DNA of 64,000 nucleotides from Saccharofermentans sp. (GTDB taxonomy: Bacteria; Bacillota; Clostridia; Saccharofermentanales; Saccharofermentanaceae): positions 1 to 64,000 of the forward strand of contig JAIKWL010000026.1 in assembly GCA_024684815.1 (NCBI GenBank). Direction: 5' to 3'. The stretch's first letter is position 1. Every line of letters begins with the position of its first letter. Position numbers and translations under genes: made by a program. Under the pieces are notes generated by a model. That model saw nothing but the letters and a program-made list of their open reading frames with translations. It had not been told where the DNA came from and made no database searches. Shown one piece after another: positions 51,329-60,853 of this stretch.

Positions 51329-53050
51329 ATGGGCCGTAAAAGCAATAACATTGATAAGACATTAAAAAACCTCTCCCTTAACAAGGAGGCACCCAAGAGT
51401 GCCTTTATCCTCCTGCTGCTGCTCTTCGGGATCGCCCATTTCCTGGTCTTAAAGTCATCGACGACTCCCGGAGCCATATTCATTTTCGGTATGCCGGTCG
51501 CTTATTCGGCTTTTGCGGGTGTTTTTTCAACGCTCAGCAATGTCTGTATACTTTGTCTTGTCATGCTGTTCCGCAAGCCGGGTTACATCATCTCTTTATT
51601 CCTGCTGCTTGTTCAGTTCCCGATGATGATCGTAAATGTCTTTGTCCGCGGCAATATGGCTTCACTTCCGGGCTTTTTCTCAACGATCATGATCATCGGC
51701 GTAATATCGATCATCTATTTCAGTAACCGTAAGATCCTCAACTACCAGCAGAGGATCCGCGAACAGGCTGTAACAGACAGGATCACAGGGCTCCCTAACC
51801 GCTTTGCATGCGGAGAGCTCGTATCGGATCTTCACAGACACAATGAGGATTTTGCAATCGTCTCTATCGACCTCAACAACTTCAAGAGCATCAACGATAC
51901 AATGGGACACGATACAGGCGATCTGGTCCTTACGGAAGTTGCAAAAAGATGGAGAAATCTGGCAGATTCAGGCAATACGGGAACAACTGATTTCGTAGCC
52001 AGGAACTCAGGCGATGAATTCATGATCGTAATAAGCAATTACGGCTCTGCTTCTGACATCGAGAAAACGATCAATGCCTATAAGACAGAACTCGAAAAGA
52101 AGATCACTATAGATGACTGCGACTACTATCTGACAGCTTGCTTCGGCTATATCATTTATCCTGATGACACGGATAATGTTGATAACCTTTATATCTATGC
52201 CGATGCTGCGCTTCATGAAGTTAAAGAAACCGGAAGCGGCAGCAGGATCTTAAGATTCACGCCTGGCCTGCTCAATAACGAGAAGTTCCTTGATATCGAG
52301 CGCAAGTTAAGGTCAGCGATCAGCGGCAACAAGATCTTCTTCCACCTCCAGCCTCAGTTCGATATGGACCACAACCTGAGAGGCTTTGAAGCTCTTGCCC
52401 GTATGACAGATGATGACGGGGCATTCATAAGCCCTGCGGATTTCATCCCGGTAGCTGAAAAGACCGGACTTGTTGACCGTATCGATCTGCGTATCTTTGA
52501 GCTTGCAGTGGACTTCATCGAAAAAGTTACCAAAGAGACCGGCTCTGACATCACAATGAGCATTAACATATCGGTAAGGCATCTCATGAAGAACACTTTC
52601 ATGGAAGATATCAGGAAGATCCTTGAGACTCATGATGTATCCCCTGAGCGTATCGAGATCGAGATAACCGAATCCATCATGATCGACTCTGCCGAGAAAG
52701 CCCTGCAGCGCATCGATGAGATCAAGGCATTGGGCCTTCGGGTTGCGATCGATGACTTCGGAACCGGTTATTCCTCTTTAAGTTATCTGAACAGTTTCCC
52801 TTCAGACATTCTGAAGATCGACAAATCCTTCATCGACCGCATGAGCCTGAGCAGCTCTTCCAGACAGTATGTCGCAATGATCATCTCCTTAGGTCATATC
52901 CTCGACCTCAAGGTCATCTCCGAAGGCGTCGAATCAACGGAACAGGTTGAAGTCCTTAAGAAGATCGGCTGCGATTTTGTTCAGGGTTATGTATGGGGCA
53001 GACCGATGCCGCCTGAAGAAGCAGGCAAGCTCGTCTCATCGGATAACTGA
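51329..53050 (+). CDS. Membrane GGDEF-EAL protein (probable c-di-GMP phosphodiesterase)
   Basis: Four membrane helices in residues 25-132, a GGDEF domain whose motif is changed to SGDEF (227-231), and a complete-looking EAL domain (GFEALARM, ITESIMI, DDFGTGYSS, KIDKSFIDR, EGVES). It probably degrades c-di-GMP, with the altered cyclase domain as a GTP-binding regulator, although SGDEF can retain activity in some proteins. Confidence 0.9.
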   Translation: MGRKSNNIDKTLKNLSLNKEAPKSAFILLLLLFGIAHFLVLKSSTTPGAIFIFGMPVAYSAFAGVFSTLSNVCILCLVMLFRKPGYIISLFLLLVQFPMMIVNVFVRGNMASLPGFFSTIMIIGVISIIYFSNRKILNYQQRIREQAVTDRITGLPNRFACGELVSDLHRHNEDFAIVSIDLNNFKSINDTMGHDTGDLVLTEVAKRWRNLADSGNTGTTDFVARNSGDEFMIVISNYGSASDIEKTINAYKTELEKKITIDDCDYYLTACFGYIIYPDDTDNVDNLYIYADAALHEVKETGSGSRILRFTPGLLNNEKFLDIERKLRSAISGNKIFFHLQPQFDMDHNLRGFEALARMTDDDGAFISPADFIPVAEKTGLVDRIDLRIFELAVDFIEKVTKETGSDITMSINISVRHLMKNTFMEDIRKILETHDVSPERIEIEITESIMIDSAEKALQRIDEIKALGLRVAIDDFGTGYSSLSYLNSFPSDILKIDKSFIDRMSLSSSSRQYVAMIISLGHILDLKVISEGVESTEQVEVLKKIGCDFVQGYVWGRPMPPEEAGKLVSSDN

Positions 53051-53177
53051 CTATTCACTTCAGATTAAGTTATTCATTTAAAGTCATCCGGGATATTTTC
53101 GGGAGGGTGGTATAATTATCACGTTTGAGCATATGCCTCAGACCTGAAATTTTAAATGGAATAAAGCCGGACCGGAT

Positions 53178-54317
53178 ATGAAAACACAAAAACTTACGAT
53201 CTTTTCACTTGTTGCATCAATGACTTTTATGCTGCTTGCAGGATGCGGCCGCACCGAGGAAACTACAGAGACGACCGTCCAGACCACGATCGAGACTACA
53301 ACGGCGGCAACTACGGAGACCACTCCCGAGACAAGTGCTTTTGTAACTTATACCGCAGACGAATATAAGAACGCCGGGATCAATGAACTCAATTCGGTTC
53401 CGATCCTCATGTATCACCGCATCTACGGTATGACAAACGCTGAGACTCAATACACCGGCGGCAATGTCGACAAGGACGGATACAACAGGACATCTGAAGC
53501 GTTCGAAGCAGATCTTCGCAGCTATTATCAGATGGGATACCGTATGATGAGACTTACCGATTTTGTCGACGGATATATAGATGTGCCTTTCGGTTACAGC
53601 CCGCTCATCCTTACATTCGACGACGGGATCAGGGATGTGGTCTTAAGCGGATGGAATGATGACGGAACACCTGAATTTGATCCGACATGCGCTATCGGGA
53701 TCTTGGAAAAGATCAAGGCCGAATATCCAGATTACAATGTAACGGCAACGTTCTTCCTTAACGACCAGCTTTTCGAGAACGGTGAGGAAAACGACCGCAA
53801 AGTCCTGAAATGGATGGTCGACAACGGCTATGACATCGGCAATCACACAAGAGATCACGCAAAACTCGGCGATTGTGAACCTGACGAGATCGAAAAACAG
53901 GTCGGCTACATGTATAAAAAACTCAACGATATCATCCCGGGACAGTACGTCAACATCGTCGCTCTGCCCTACGGCTCGCCCGAATCGATAAGCGATGATA
54001 AACCGCAGTACAGTAAGATCTTTTCCGGAACATACGAAGGCTTTTCATATACGACCAAAGCCACGCTTCTCTGCGCATGGACAAGATCCTACTCGCCTTT
54101 TGTAAGAGACTATAACCACACTGCGATAAGAAGGATCCGCGGTTACGACAACAACGGTGAATACTGGGATATCGAAGATAACTTTAACCAGCTCAACAAC
54201 GGCAAGAGATATATCTCCGACGGCGACCCGAACACGATCGCATTCCCGGATTCCGAAAACAGCAGCGGCACCTGGCTGAAGAATACCTTCGGTCACCAGG
54301 TGATCACTTACTCTTAA
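53178..54317 (+). CDS. Polysaccharide deacetylase lipoprotein
   Basis: A lipoprotein (lipobox LAGC, Cys23) with a Thr/Glu-rich linker and a NodB domain: motif 1 LTFDDG and motif 2 H-T-x-x-H (NHTRDH). It should remove acetyl groups from cell-wall or exopolysaccharide N-acetylglucosamine outside the membrane. Single gene; it ends 25 bases before the convergent DUF4132 gene. Confidence 0.9.
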   Translation: MKTQKLTIFSLVASMTFMLLAGCGRTEETTETTVQTTIETTTAATTETTPETSAFVTYTADEYKNAGINELNSVPILMYHRIYGMTNAETQYTGGNVDKDGYNRTSEAFEADLRSYYQMGYRMMRLTDFVDGYIDVPFGYSPLILTFDDGIRDVVLSGWNDDGTPEFDPTCAIGILEKIKAEYPDYNVTATFFLNDQLFENGEENDRKVLKWMVDNGYDIGNHTRDHAKLGDCEPDEIEKQVGYMYKKLNDIIPGQYVNIVALPYGSPESISDDKPQYSKIFSGTYEGFSYTTKATLLCAWTRSYSPFVRDYNHTAIRRIRGYDNNGEYWDIEDNFNQLNNGKRYISDGDPNTIAFPDSENSSGTWLKNTFGHQVITYS

Positions 54318-54341
54318 AAAGAAGCTTTATCAGTTCTGCTG

Positions 54342-57300
54342 TTACACGATCTGGTTCAGGATGAACGGATCCTTTATCTTCTTGTCTTCAGCGAAAAGAA
54401 GAATCTTTGATATGATCTCAGCGGTCTTCGGATCATCATCAACAAACGGCAGGAAGATCCTTCCTCTCTTCTGTGAATGAACAGGAAGAACGTTTATCAT
54501 GAGGCCTCCTTCGAGATGGATGACGCCGCTTCCCAAATGTACTGTATAACTGCCGCGTTCTCCCTTGATGAGAGCGTGTGAATCTGTGAAGGTAACGTTC
54601 TTGAGCTTGAAGCTCTTGCATGTAAACTCGGCGATCGCCCTGCGCATCTCAACAGTGGAATGAGACATCTCGGGATCGACTTCACCTGCATGAGCGACAC
54701 TTACTGCCAGATCAACATCGCGCATGACCTCCGAGAAAAGGATATCCGGAACGTCTTTGATCTGTATCGGCTGTCCTGTCTTGCGGTCAAGGAATGCAAC
54801 CCACTCCAGTGTCGGTGCTTCGACATCAGAAGGCGAGAACCAGTCTGCCAGAGCATAGATAGTGGCGATGATGTTCTCCTTGTAATAGACCTTCTGCAGT
54901 CCATCTTCGACATCCGCGATCCAGCGGCGGTTCTTCAGAACTCCGACAGTGCGCTGAGGCTGGATCTGATTGCCTGCATAACGTCTTGAATCATAGCAGT
55001 CCTTCTCCTCATCCGTCTTTACATAAAGCTCACGGAAAGCCTGCTTGAACGGCTGAGCGATCTCATTATCGAAGATAAGAGCCTGCATTTCCTTCCATAC
55101 ACCGGCTTTAAACAGCGTGTAAGGATGTGAAACGAATACATCCCCGTCCTTCTTCGCATTAAGATCTTTCCAAAGACCGAACTGTCCGTCGCTTTCAAAG
55201 ATCAGGGAATCTATCATGTCAACAAGGACAGGATTTGCGCGTATCGCATCGATCTCTGCTGTCTTGAAGGCCGTCTTATTCTCCATTGCCTCCTCGAGCA
55301 TGATCCTGGTGCGTCTGTACTGCTCGGTAAATGTCTTCTTTGCTTCCTGAAGATCTAATACCAGTTCATTCTTCTTGAGCGCTGCAGGAATAGATTTGAG
55401 TTCTTTTCCGCCCTTAACGACTTTGATATCCACTTTTCCTGACCTGACAACAAGGCACATCTCTACTTCGCCGATCTTCTGCATCTCCCAGAAAGATGCA
55501 AGTCCGGTAGCGATGTCGTTCTCCATCTTAAGGATGAATCTCGTCTCGTCGGGATAACCCTGAGCCGTTGCCATGTTCTTTATCGCTGTCTCACCGGCAA
55601 GCTTCTCGCTTGCGCGTCTTTGCGCACCGAACTTCTTGCTCTCCTTGATGAACTGTCTTATGTAGCAGTATCTGTCACGGATCTCTTCCCTGTTTCCGTC
55701 AATGATCGCATAAGCCATCAAAAGATCCTTGTTGCGCTTATTTATGATCTCTTCTTTTGTCTTCTGCGCATCCATTTTTCCGGTTGCGGCATCGGCATAT
55801 TTTCTAGCACGTGAATGCTTTGCACCGTCGGAGATATATTTTGCGGCATCGTAGATCTCATTAAATCTCTTTGCTCCCAATAACGCATAGACTTCATCAA
55901 ACCACGTCTTATCAAAGGCACCTGCGTTAAACTCCTCGGGGGAGATCGGTGAATACTTGGCGATGGAAGCTTTTCTCTTCTCATCGAACCGCTCGTTCAT
56001 GTGTGCCATGAAGTAATAGCATCCTGAACGGAATCCTTCAAAACCGAGAAGCTCGCCGATAATGTCTATCCATTCGGGGGAGAACAGTGCTGCTTCGATA
56101 AGGCGCTTTTCCTTGATGTCAGTGCCTTTGATCATATCCTTCAGCTTGGCGGCCTGCTCCTTTACATCGCCGTCACGGCTGTCGGGAACACAGACACCCA
56201 GAAGATGCGAGAGCACATCTTCCTTCGAAGTGAGTCTGCCGTATGACAGATACTGTGATCGGCTGAAGGAACTCTTTCCGAAAGCCTTGAGGATACTGAC
56301 AAAATAATTAAGCCCGTAGATTCTTCCGACACTGGTCATGAATTCGGAAAACTCCGTAGGAGTATCTCCTCTTTTCAGCTCTTTTCCGACACAGACTGAG
56401 ATCACTTTCTCATAGCATTCTTCTGCTTTTTCCAGGATCTTCTTCTCTTTTTCGGAAAGATTTTCGGGATCAATGGTCTCAAAGATGTTCTTTCTTCCGA
56501 GGAACTCTGCGACATTGCGGTTGACACCCGGACCGAATCTTCTGACTCTTGTGGATTTTATGTCGTTCTTTTCGCGTATGAAAAGGATAACGGAAGACAG
56601 CTGCTGCAGCGCTTCCTTCTCGAACCCGTCAAAGACCCTCTTATAAACGAAGTCATCTGATATCAGGCCGTCAGCACAGGCTGCAATATATTCTCCGATG
56701 TCAGGAACATTGAGCTTGTTGCCGGAATTGTTCTTGTTGCTGTATGAATAATTTCTGTAGAAACTGTCGTCTTTCAGATAGTCCCCGTCGAACTTTCTTA
56801 CGAGCGCATATTTGACTGGGAATGACTTGCTGTCTTTGATCATGGCGTTGATGAAATACTTAAAACCGTTATCCATCAAAGGTGTTCTGATATAAACTTC
56901 TTTATCAAGAGATCTATATATCTTTTCCGTTATATCCTTTTTGGTGAATGTGAAGAGCATTGCATCTTTGGAGTTCGCAATATGATAAGCAACTGCGCAT
57001 CCGATCTTTGATTTGAGTTCTCTTGTGCTGTATTTCTCTGACAGATAGATCATTAAAGCACCGAAATCGCTTTTGTGCTTAAACGGAAGTTCTTCGGCAG
57101 GAAATTCGGGACCGAAATAATCTTCCACATATGAATTGCAGAACTTTTTAAAACCGGAGATACTGTTAAGTCTTGCGGCATCGCCTGCTCTCGCAATAAG
57201 ATATCCGACTCTTACAAGTTCTTCCGGGGTCTTTATCCATTCATCGTAGAACTTGTTCCAAAGTTCAGGGAAAGGAACCGTGTTGGCAATATCGGAATGT

Positions 57301-59513
57301 AATACGAAGATACCGTTGCCCAAAAGTTTCTTCGTACCCCACCTTTCATACTCGAGATCCTTATTCTTCTCGATAAGATCATCAAGCGCCTGAAGGATCT
57401 TCATGTCATCGAATTTCTTCTTTGGAGCTAAGAACTTCCTGCCGATCTTTTTGTTAGGGAATACATTATTCCATGCTTCATTACATTCGTTTAAAAAAGC
57501 CTGATCGAAAACAGGAGAATACGAAGCTCCGGGATCATAGATACCGTACCCTTCTTCAATTCCTGCCGATGTATTTCCGTCAGAACCCATGATCTCATCT
57601 ATGAGGACCTGTTCCTGTGTCGTAGGAGAAGAGATCTGCTTTACTATTTCTGTCGACAGATAAAATACCGGCGAATCCTCCTTCTTCATCAGCAGGATCA
57701 TATCAAGAGCAGCGGTGCGCTTTTCTTCGCTCTTATCGGAAAGGAGTCTTTCGAAAAGACGGACTTTATCTTCTGTGTCCTGAGTGAGGAGCAGGTTGAT
57801 CACATTCTGCCTGAGATCCGATCTCTTTAATCTTAAGAGATCTTCTAGTATGCCGTAGCAGACAGCAGGGAGCTTGCCTTCCTTTGCGGCGATCTCAGGA
57901 TCAAGATATGACGTATCTCTTTTCAGTTCATGCATCAGCATCTTGTTTGCACGATCTCTTGTACGCTCTTCGGCATCGCCTATCTCTTTTGTGAGGATCT
58001 CATATTCTTCCTTATTCTCAGGTTCGTTGAGGAGGATCGCCAAAGCATTCTCCCTGGCCCATTTGTCGACCAGTGTAATATCCTTAGCGACTTCAAGAGT
58101 AAGAGTCTTATCCATCGATGCGCTTGCGCAGTAGACCATTCTGGTTATGCAGTCGGTCTTTGTAAGTTCCACGTCATACCAGGGAAAAACAAGTCCCTTA
58201 TACTCGATCTTCTTATTGGGAATCTGCGCCATTATATTCTTCAGAATGAAATAAGCTGCTTTTGCTTCATCCTTGTTATCGAAAAAGTATTCGGGATCCG
58301 CAAAGACCCTGTTCGTAATATAATCACGGTATTTTCCGCCGGGTTTCATAAGGACAGATGATACCGCCTGGGAACTGTTCCTGAGGAACCTGGTCATCGC
58401 AAGAGTAACGATATCGAGCTCGTCTTTCTTTTCCTTTAATATCCTCATGAAGATCTTTGTGTCATAACAGAAGTGAGCAAGGAAAAACATCGCCGTAAGG
58501 CTCTGCTCACGGTCACCGTTAAACACGAGTCCTTCTGCCTTTTTGCTTGCATCTTCAATGCTCCTTGTGCCGATAGCCCAAAGACCCATGAAGATCTCCA
58601 TGTGATCATCGCTTGTAAATGCCTTTTCGCGTTCAGATTCATCATTGAGATATCTTCTTGCAAGTTCAGCGTGCTTTTTGGTGAGCCTGTCGCCGCCCTT
58701 TTCCTCGTTTGAGAGGATCCCTGTGGTCATCTCCATGGCGCGCTGCACCGATGAGAAGCGCAGAAGATCGTTATCCAGGATGACCTTGAACATATAGTCA
58801 AAAGCTTCCACTGTACCAAAGTCCATGCTCTCGCATATGGCCTGCCTCAGGCCTTCCTGAAGACGTGCGGCGAGCAGCAGCTTTTCCATGAGCTTGTACA
58901 TTTCGGCATCACTAGACAAGAAGATCCCACGGATCAGATCGACGCTGACATTTCCGCCTGAACCGAGCACGACTTCCTCAATTGTTTTGCGGATCTGCTC
59001 ATTGCCGGAATCGATCATTGCGGCAATAACATAAGGATGACCGACAGCATAGTACTGTATGTTTTTATATGCCTTCATCTCCTCTGTTATGTTCTCGAGA
59101 AGATAGTCATTCATATCGACTTTAAGGAGCGAGAAATTTATGAACTGAAGCAGTATCTTGTTGATGACCTTTATATACGGTAAATATTCAGTGCTCCTGA
59201 AGTTTCTTCTGTATATCGAATCGTCGTACTGATAGAGATTAACACGGTCGATCTCATAGTAAAAAAGAGGGATCAGATCCGGCTCGATCAACTTCCTCAG
59301 ATCCTGATCATATTGTTTGTAGAACGCGGAAGGCTTGCCGTCTTTCAGCGCACGTCTGTACCTCTTTTCGATATCAGGGATATTGCCTGTATTCCTTCCG
59401 ATGATCTCATCTGTCAGGTACTTAAAATCCCTGTTCGTTGTTGCTAATAATCTTTCTCTCTCGTTTTTGATCCTGTTTGAAACTTTACTGTACATGCTGT
59501 AAGCGTCGCTCAT
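54342..59513 (-). CDS. Giant DUF4132-type protein (1723 aa)
   Basis: A very long soluble protein. The first half is helical, HEAT-like (many L-L-K/R helical repeats; DRANKMLMHELKRDTSYLDPE). The C-terminal 300 residues have the DUF4132-associated pattern with W-x-x-D (RRWIADVEDGLQKVYYKENIIATIYALADWF) and an end domain with TFTDSHALIKGERGSYTVHLGSG. E. coli MolR/YehI belongs to the same group; the function is not known. It follows the 148-residue gene by 25 bases. Confidence 0.8.
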   Translation of the reverse strand: MSDAYSMYSKVSNRIKNERERLLATTNRDFKYLTDEIIGRNTGNIPDIEKRYRRALKDGKPSAFYKQYDQDLRKLIEPDLIPLFYYEIDRVNLYQYDDSIYRRNFRSTEYLPYIKVINKILLQFINFSLLKVDMNDYLLENITEEMKAYKNIQYYAVGHPYVIAAMIDSGNEQIRKTIEEVVLGSGGNVSVDLIRGIFLSSDAEMYKLMEKLLLAARLQEGLRQAICESMDFGTVEAFDYMFKVILDNDLLRFSSVQRAMEMTTGILSNEEKGGDRLTKKHAELARRYLNDESEREKAFTSDDHMEIFMGLWAIGTRSIEDASKKAEGLVFNGDREQSLTAMFFLAHFCYDTKIFMRILKEKKDELDIVTLAMTRFLRNSSQAVSSVLMKPGGKYRDYITNRVFADPEYFFDNKDEAKAAYFILKNIMAQIPNKKIEYKGLVFPWYDVELTKTDCITRMVYCASASMDKTLTLEVAKDITLVDKWARENALAILLNEPENKEEYEILTKEIGDAEERTRDRANKMLMHELKRDTSYLDPEIAAKEGKLPAVCYGILEDLLRLKRSDLRQNVINLLLTQDTEDKVRLFERLLSDKSEEKRTAALDMILLMKKEDSPVFYLSTEIVKQISSPTTQEQVLIDEIMGSDGNTSAGIEEGYGIYDPGASYSPVFDQAFLNECNEAWNNVFPNKKIGRKFLAPKKKFDDMKILQALDDLIEKNKDLEYERWGTKKLLGNGIFVLHSDIANTVPFPELWNKFYDEWIKTPEELVRVGYLIARAGDAARLNSISGFKKFCNSYVEDYFGPEFPAEELPFKHKSDFGALMIYLSEKYSTRELKSKIGCAVAYHIANSKDAMLFTFTKKDITEKIYRSLDKEVYIRTPLMDNGFKYFINAMIKDSKSFPVKYALVRKFDGDYLKDDSFYRNYSYSNKNNSGNKLNVPDIGEYIAACADGLISDDFVYKRVFDGFEKEALQQLSSVILFIREKNDIKSTRVRRFGPGVNRNVAEFLGRKNIFETIDPENLSEKEKKILEKAEECYEKVISVCVGKELKRGDTPTEFSEFMTSVGRIYGLNYFVSILKAFGKSSFSRSQYLSYGRLTSKEDVLSHLLGVCVPDSRDGDVKEQAAKLKDMIKGTDIKEKRLIEAALFSPEWIDIIGELLGFEGFRSGCYYFMAHMNERFDEKRKASIAKYSPISPEEFNAGAFDKTWFDEVYALLGAKRFNEIYDAAKYISDGAKHSRARKYADAATGKMDAQKTKEEIINKRNKDLLMAYAIIDGNREEIRDRYCYIRQFIKESKKFGAQRRASEKLAGETAIKNMATAQGYPDETRFILKMENDIATGLASFWEMQKIGEVEMCLVVRSGKVDIKVVKGGKELKSIPAALKKNELVLDLQEAKKTFTEQYRRTRIMLEEAMENKTAFKTAEIDAIRANPVLVDMIDSLIFESDGQFGLWKDLNAKKDGDVFVSHPYTLFKAGVWKEMQALIFDNEIAQPFKQAFRELYVKTDEEKDCYDSRRYAGNQIQPQRTVGVLKNRRWIADVEDGLQKVYYKENIIATIYALADWFSPSDVEAPTLEWVAFLDRKTGQPIQIKDVPDILFSEVMRDVDLAVSVAHAGEVDPEMSHSTVEMRRAIAEFTCKSFKLKNVTFTDSHALIKGERGSYTVHLGSGVIHLEGGLMINVLPVHSQKRGRIFLPFVDDDPKTAEIISKILLFAEDKKIKDPFILNQIV

Positions 59514-59538
59514 GATTTACCCCCAAATATTCTATTGA

Positions 59539-59985
59539 TTACCACATACGTCCTGCCAGCATTGTCAGCCTGACAAAAGTGACAGTATCATTCTCGTGCA
59601 GCTCTATCCTGCAGTTCTTAAGTTCCTCTTCTGTAGGTGTCGGATCTTCTGATCTTACTTCGATCAGTTCATCGTTTATAAAGATGGCAACTAGACCGTC
59701 CCTGTAAGCGAGAACAGCTGTCTTTATTGCCTCTTCAACGTCAGGCATCTTATCGTTATAAATGATGCCGAAAGACACCCTTCCTATCTCGGAAAGATCT
59801 TTTATCTGTTCTTCACTTAATGGTGCTTCTTTGCTCTTTGCCCGTTTGCAGAATTCATCGACCATGATCCTTACAGTCTTTTCGATCAGGTCATAAACAT
59901 TTCCGGGAACATCCTTATACTCAAGCGGAACTGTTTTGATCCGCTTATTCTTACCGATACTTTTCTGATTAACAAGAACGATCAT
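59539..59985 (-). CDS. Small companion of the DUF4132-type protein (148 aa)
   Basis: Starts with a strand (MIVLVNQKSIGKNKRIKTV), then a helix (VYDLIEKTVRIMVDEFCKRA), and ends LHENDTVTFVRLTMLAGRMW. The pattern might be a beta-grasp fold, but this is a guess; no family is recognised. It is cotranscribed with the giant gene and may be a small partner or modifier. Confidence 0.7.
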   Translation of the reverse strand: MIVLVNQKSIGKNKRIKTVPLEYKDVPGNVYDLIEKTVRIMVDEFCKRAKSKEAPLSEEQIKDLSEIGRVSFGIIYNDKMPDVEEAIKTAVLAYRDGLVAIFINDELIEVRSEDPTPTEEELKNCRIELHENDTVTFVRLTMLAGRMW

Positions 59986-60057
59986 ATTCCAATACCCCTG
60001 TCTGAATCATCACGTCGTTGTCCGGCTTTATTCACTTAAGAAAAATAATAATAAAGC

Positions 60058-60080
60058 TTTCCGGATTTATCAATCGGAAA
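60058..60080 (-). terminator. Possible terminator after the lipoprotein gene
   Basis: On the minus strand TTTCCG-N11-CGGAAA is followed by GCTTTATTATTATTTTTC. The stem is short, so the call is weak. Confidence 0.35.
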
Positions 60081-60150
60081 ACCCGTGCGAGAAGATCGTA
60101 TCAGGAGCCTGAAGATAAATGGTATCAGCAACAAAAGAAAGATAGCAGGA

Positions 60151-60660
60151 TCAGAATTCAGTAAGCTCCCACTTCATCGGCAGATACTTTCCTTCACCGT
60201 CTATAACCAGAAATGTATTTTCTTTTGAATCGTACTTCATGTATTCCTTCTCTGTAGAAGAACCATAAGGTGAATCGACTCTTAAGACATTACCTGCACA
60301 AAGATAAACGTAATAACCGTTCGTACCGCTGATCACACAGTCGGGGCCTGATCCCCGGCGGTTTATTATTACGTTGGTGAACTTAGTGTAATTTCCATCG
60401 TCGATCATTCCGATAAGGAGCTCTTCTATACCGTCTCCATCCAGGTCATAAAGCAAATATCCGGATTTAATGTATTTGTTCCTGAGCTCATCGGGCACGT
60501 AAAGATTGCTGTATTCTTTCGTAAAACCGTTGTTTACACCGTCGCTGTAATACTGCAGTGTGGCTTTATACCACCTTTTTCTGGCCCTCATACAGCCGGT
60601 CATGCCTGTTGAAGATATCAGAAGCACTGCAGTCAGGATCACTGATGTCACCTTTCTCAT
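60151..60660 (-). CDS. Lipoprotein with calcium-loop-like motif, unknown
   Basis: A 169-residue lipoprotein (MTGC, Cys23). The motif DLDGDGIEELLIG is an FG-GAP/EF-hand-like loop seen in surface proteins. No known function. Divergent from the XRE-PurM gene; both share the 193-base gap. Confidence 0.8.
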   Translation of the reverse strand: MRKVTSVILTAVLLISSTGMTGCMRARKRWYKATLQYYSDGVNNGFTKEYSNLYVPDELRNKYIKSGYLLYDLDGDGIEELLIGMIDDGNYTKFTNVIINRRGSGPDCVISGTNGYYVYLCAGNVLRVDSPYGSSTEKEYMKYDSKENTFLVIDGEGKYLPMKWELTEF

Positions 60661-60754
60661 AGATTTTCTCCTTATTCCAAATAGTAAAATATATTTTATA
60701 CGAAGGGCATAATTCCTTCAACAATAAAAAGTCAAACAAACGCTCCCAAAGAAC

Positions 60755-60829
60755 TCAACCGCAGGTTGAATCGATCAGTAAAACTCAATCCAACAGTTAT
60801 TGTTGACGGAGCAAATATGAGGTTATACT
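60755..60829 (+). promoter_or_regulatory. Promoter and two dyads before the XRE-PurM gene
   Basis: TCAACC-gca-GGTTGA (60755-60769) and CAACA-N5-TGTTG (60791-60805) are dyads; the second touches the -35 box (TTGTTG at 60800-60805 with an 18-base spacer, or TTGACG at 60803). The -10 box is TATACT (60824-60829). They are good candidates for sites bound by the XRE domain of the product. Confidence 0.55.
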
Positions 60830-60853
60830 AGGAAAAACGGAGGTGCTTGAGCT

